Positions 45,626 through 47,812 of a stretch of 47,812 nucleotides of DNA are shown here, one piece after another (the stretch's first letter is position 1; each line of letters opens with the position of its first letter). A model generated the notes under the pieces. The model did no database searches and was not told the DNA's origin. It saw nothing but the letters and a program-made list of their open reading frames with translations. The stretch is from Bacillus sp. JCM 19041 (lineage in GTDB: Bacteria; Bacillota; Bacilli; Bacillales; Bacillaceae_D), in the NCBI GenBank assembly GCA_001310375.1, contig BAXC01000024.1, forward strand, positions 1-47,812. The letters are read 5' to 3'. The position numbers were made by a program, and so were the translations under genes.

Positions 45626-46084
45626 GTGAGGATTACGGTTAATCGTGGAATATCGCTTGTGTTAATTACTATTGCTCTTGTTTATTTAATTATGGCATTT
45701 CAGTTGCCAGAGTATGCATTTGTACCTGTTGACTCTGATTTAATACCGAAGATGCTTGGAATCTGTCTTCTTATTTTAGGAGTCTGTTTCTTTTTTGCAA
45801 AAGATGTCGACACGGAAGAACAAAAGGCAAAGCGAACGATCCCCAAAAAAGAAGCATTTATGTTGCTATCAATGATGGGATTAATTCTGGCCTATATAAC
45901 GGTTTTAGAAGTTGTTGGGTTTATTATTATGACGGCTTTGTTCATTCTTATATCAACAAGATTACTTGGGTATAAGAAATGGATTGTGAATGCAAGTACT
46001 GCTATTATCTTTTCAGTTGGCGTTTATAGTTTATTCAATTACGGCTTGTCCATCCGCCTTCCGGCTGGCATCCTGCCGTTTTAA
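45626..46084 (+). CDS. tctB: Tripartite tricarboxylate transporter small subunit TctB
   Basis: A 152-residue protein with four hydrophobic segments (SLVLITIALVYLIMAF, MLGICLLILGVCFFF, AFMLLSMMGLILAYITV, ASTAIIFSVGVYSLF) and a central charged loop, as in TctB proteins. The FVPVDSDLIPKMLG stretch between helices 1 and 2 is typical. GTG 45626 follows AAGGAG. It lies between tctC and tctA. Confidence 0.88.
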   Translation: MRITVNRGISLVLITIALVYLIMAFQLPEYAFVPVDSDLIPKMLGICLLILGVCFFFAKDVDTEEQKAKRTIPKKEAFMLLSMMGLILAYITVLEVVGFIIMTALFILISTRLLGYKKWIVNASTAIIFSVGVYSLFNYGLSIRLPAGILPF

Positions 46085-46102
46085 AGGAAGAGGGGGAATT
46101 TG

Positions 46103-47614
46103 ATGGGCTCGTTTGATGGACTTTTACAAGGATTTCAAGTTGCATTTAGTTGGGAAGGTATTCTGTTTGTTTTTATCGGGGTGCTTCTTGGAACAATTAT
46201 CGGCATGATTCCAGGGTTGGGACCGATTAGTGCAATTGCGATTATGATTCCGATTACGTACGGAATGAACCCAACGATTGCGCTTGTGATGATGGCAGGT
46301 GTTTATTATGGCTCAATGTATGGGGGCTCAACCTCGTCGATATTATTAAATGCTCCAGGCGTTGCGGGGACTGTAGCGGCGGCTTTTGATGGGTATCCAA
46401 TGGCCAAGCAAGGCAAGGCTGGTAAAGCTCTAGCCATTTCAGCAATTGCTTCATTTGTTGGCGGTACAATAAGTGTGATCTTGCTTATGCTTTTTGCGCC
46501 GATGCTTGCAAGCGTGGCAATCTACTTTGGACCACCTGAATATTTTGCTCTCATGTTACTGGGGTTAACCGCAATCGCTAGTTTAAGTGATGGATCAACC
46601 TTAAAAGCGCTGACTTCAGCCGTGCTTGGATTTATAGTCGTGACGATTGGGATTGACTCACAGACGGGGACAACTCGTTTTACGTTTGGTAGTGTTAATT
46701 TGCTTGATGGAATTGATTTTCTTATCATCGCACTTGGTATCTTTGCGTTAGCTGAAGTATGTTTTCTCATTTTAAACCGTAAAGACTCAATGAGTGGTTT
46801 TAAAAACATTGGTAGCTTAAAATTAAGCAAGTCAGATATAAACGAGATGAAAGGACCGATGACCCGCCAATCTTTTTTAGGCTTTTTGCTTGGTATTCTA
46901 CCAGGAGCAGGTGCAACAATTTCCTCATTCATTGCGTATATTTCAGAAAAGAAATTAGCTAAAAAGCCTGAAGAGTTTGGAAAAGGATCGATTAAAGGCC
47001 TTGCTGGACCTGAAACGGCAAACAACGCAGCAACAAGTGGTGCATTTGTGCCGCTTTTGAGTCTTGGGATTCCAGGTTCAGGTACAACAGCAGTGATGCT
47101 CGGCGCGTTTCTTGTTCTTGGCGTTCAACCTGGGCCGTTGTTAGTTACGGAAAACCCAACGGTATTTTGGGGAGTTATTGCAAGTATGTACTTAGGGAAT
47201 GTCTTTTTACTTATTTTAAACTTGCCTCTTATTCCTTACTTTGTAAAAATTCTTGCTGTACCAAGACCGCTTTTAATTTCGTTGGTTGTGATTTTTAGTC
47301 TTGTAGGGGTATATGCAGTAAGCTTTAGTACATTTGATTTATACTTACTTGTATTGTTTGGAATTCTTGGTTACTTAATGCGTATTTTTGCTTTTCCGGC
47401 TGCGCCATTCATACTTGCCTTTATCCTTGGAGGAATGATGGAGCAGATGCTACGTCAATCGTTAACTATTTCTGATGGGTCGCTAGGTATCTTCTTGCAA
47501 AGTCCGCTGGCAATGTCGCTGTTTGTTGTTACAGTTGCAGCACTCGTTATTCCAGCATGGAGAAACAAATCAAAAATAAAAAAAGATCGAGACGATCATT
47601 CGATTAATATGTAA
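46103..47614 (+). CDS. tctA: Tripartite tricarboxylate transporter large subunit TctA
   Basis: The large membrane subunit, 503 residues and about 11-12 transmembrane segments. Family signatures are GTIIGMIPGLGPISAIAIM, YYGSMYGGSTSSILLNAPG, LLGILPGAGATISSFIAY and LLSLGIPGSGTTAVMLGAF. ATG 46103 follows AGGGGGAA. It completes the tctCBA uptake system driven by the ion gradient and ends before a strong terminator. Confidence 0.95.
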   Translation: MGSFDGLLQGFQVAFSWEGILFVFIGVLLGTIIGMIPGLGPISAIAIMIPITYGMNPTIALVMMAGVYYGSMYGGSTSSILLNAPGVAGTVAAAFDGYPMAKQGKAGKALAISAIASFVGGTISVILLMLFAPMLASVAIYFGPPEYFALMLLGLTAIASLSDGSTLKALTSAVLGFIVVTIGIDSQTGTTRFTFGSVNLLDGIDFLIIALGIFALAEVCFLILNRKDSMSGFKNIGSLKLSKSDINEMKGPMTRQSFLGFLLGILPGAGATISSFIAYISEKKLAKKPEEFGKGSIKGLAGPETANNAATSGAFVPLLSLGIPGSGTTAVMLGAFLVLGVQPGPLLVTENPTVFWGVIASMYLGNVFLLILNLPLIPYFVKILAVPRPLLISLVVIFSLVGVYAVSFSTFDLYLLVLFGILGYLMRIFAFPAAPFILAFILGGMMEQMLRQSLTISDGSLGIFLQSPLAMSLFVVTVAALVIPAWRNKSKIKKDRDDHSINM

Positions 47615-47688
47615 AGAAAGTGAAGAACTCTGATTTTATCAGAAGTGATCCTTTTATCGTACAATTTATCGAAAAACTTCATTGAACA

Positions 47689-47727
47689 AGAAGGACTCAT
47701 CGATCCAGATGAGTCCTTCTCTTTTTG
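47689..47727. terminator. Terminator after tctA
   Basis: A 13-bp perfect stem (AGAAGGACTCATC at 47689-47701 with 47708-47720), 6-nt loop and a CTTTTTG tail. A-rich on the left side, so it may act on both strands. Confidence 0.85.
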
Positions 47728-47728
47728 T

Positions 47729-47812
47729 TTATTTCGTCCCAGCCTTTTGAGGTTGCCGCAAAGTTGATGCCGACTCAGATTAGAAAGAAGAAGTGTAAGA
47801 ATCTCCGCATTC
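47729..47812 (-). other. Possible 3' end of a minus-strand gene
   Basis: The minus strand ends in TAA at 47731-47729 with a credible hydrophilic tail (SASTLRQPQKAGTK). Upstream in that frame a stop occurs at about 47778, so either the gene is frameshifted or the tail is chance. It is cut by the window edge. Confidence 0.2.

Noticed and set aside
46522..47025. 167-codon minus-strand ORF within tctA
   Set aside because: It is antisense to conserved TctA motifs and has no start signal; its length reflects codon bias of the real gene.
1..47812. CRISPR arrays, tRNA, rRNA, insertion sequences
   Set aside because: No regularly spaced repeat series, tRNA-like cloverleaf, rRNA segment or transposase-like protein was recognised on either strand.

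Overview
The window reads as chromosomal DNA of a Gram-positive, moderately low-GC Bacillaceae. Strong Shine-Dalgarno sites, GTG/TTG starts, T-tailed hairpin terminators, and the lutP-lutABC-lutR, gbsR-gbsAB, bmrCD and bps loci are all Bacillus-type. Adjacent mqnB and mqnD genes imply the futalosine route to menaquinone, which together with the betaine genes suggests an alkaliphilic or halotolerant Bacillus relative. That lineage call is inference. No rRNA, tRNA, CRISPR array, insertion sequence or prophage structural gene was found.

Layout. 1-4760: 3' part of htpG, an AbgT-type transporter and a cytochrome P450. 4788-9312: choline-to-glycine-betaine locus (gbsB, gbsA, gbsR) with a divergent betaine-binding lipoprotein; the two divergent promoters share an 18-bp inverted repeat. 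9320-12777: coiled-coil remnant, MerR/TipAS regulator with an ABC drug-type exporter, Nudix hydrolase, and a composite palindromic repeat. 12898-18418: L-lactate utilisation (lutP, lutA, lutB, lutC, lutR) with a recognisable LutR operator. 18454-26320: alpha/beta hydrolase, two GNATs, sulfurtransferase, methyltransferase, secreted lipase with a coupled 71-residue protein, mqnB-mqnD, and a two-gene CHR (chromate-type) transporter. 26515-31679: GAF-PucR regulator, unrecognised permease, amidohydrolase and a second MerR/TipAS regulator. 31819-34118: padR, HAAS-type membrane protein and an extracytoplasmic protein. 34265-35914: type III polyketide synthase plus ICMT-like methyltransferase (bpsAB type). 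36229-37451: an AimR-family receptor with a 40-residue secreted pro-peptide gene directly downstream, the most interesting item here. 37684-41820: attenuator leader and the heterodimeric bmrCD-type exporter. 42143-47614: CitA-family two-component system and a tripartite tricarboxylate transporter (tctC-tctB-tctA) with a perfect 14-bp cre site.

How genes work together. Several blocks pair a regulator with its likely target: GbsR with gbsAB and the betaine-binding protein; LutR with lutP-lutABC; the MerR gene with the ABC exporter it overlaps; GAF-PucR with the permease and amidohydrolase; PadR with the HAAS protein; the CitS-like pair with tctCBA. The AimR/pro-peptide cassette lies divergent to the bmrCD leader.

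Quality caveat. About 17 genes contain one to three single-base indels, often in short homopolymers, while the protein reads on correctly in the next frame. They include housekeeping genes such as htpG and several genes of intact pathways. Sequencing or assembly error is the simplest explanation, so these genes are annotated as full-length reading units with the frameshift noted.
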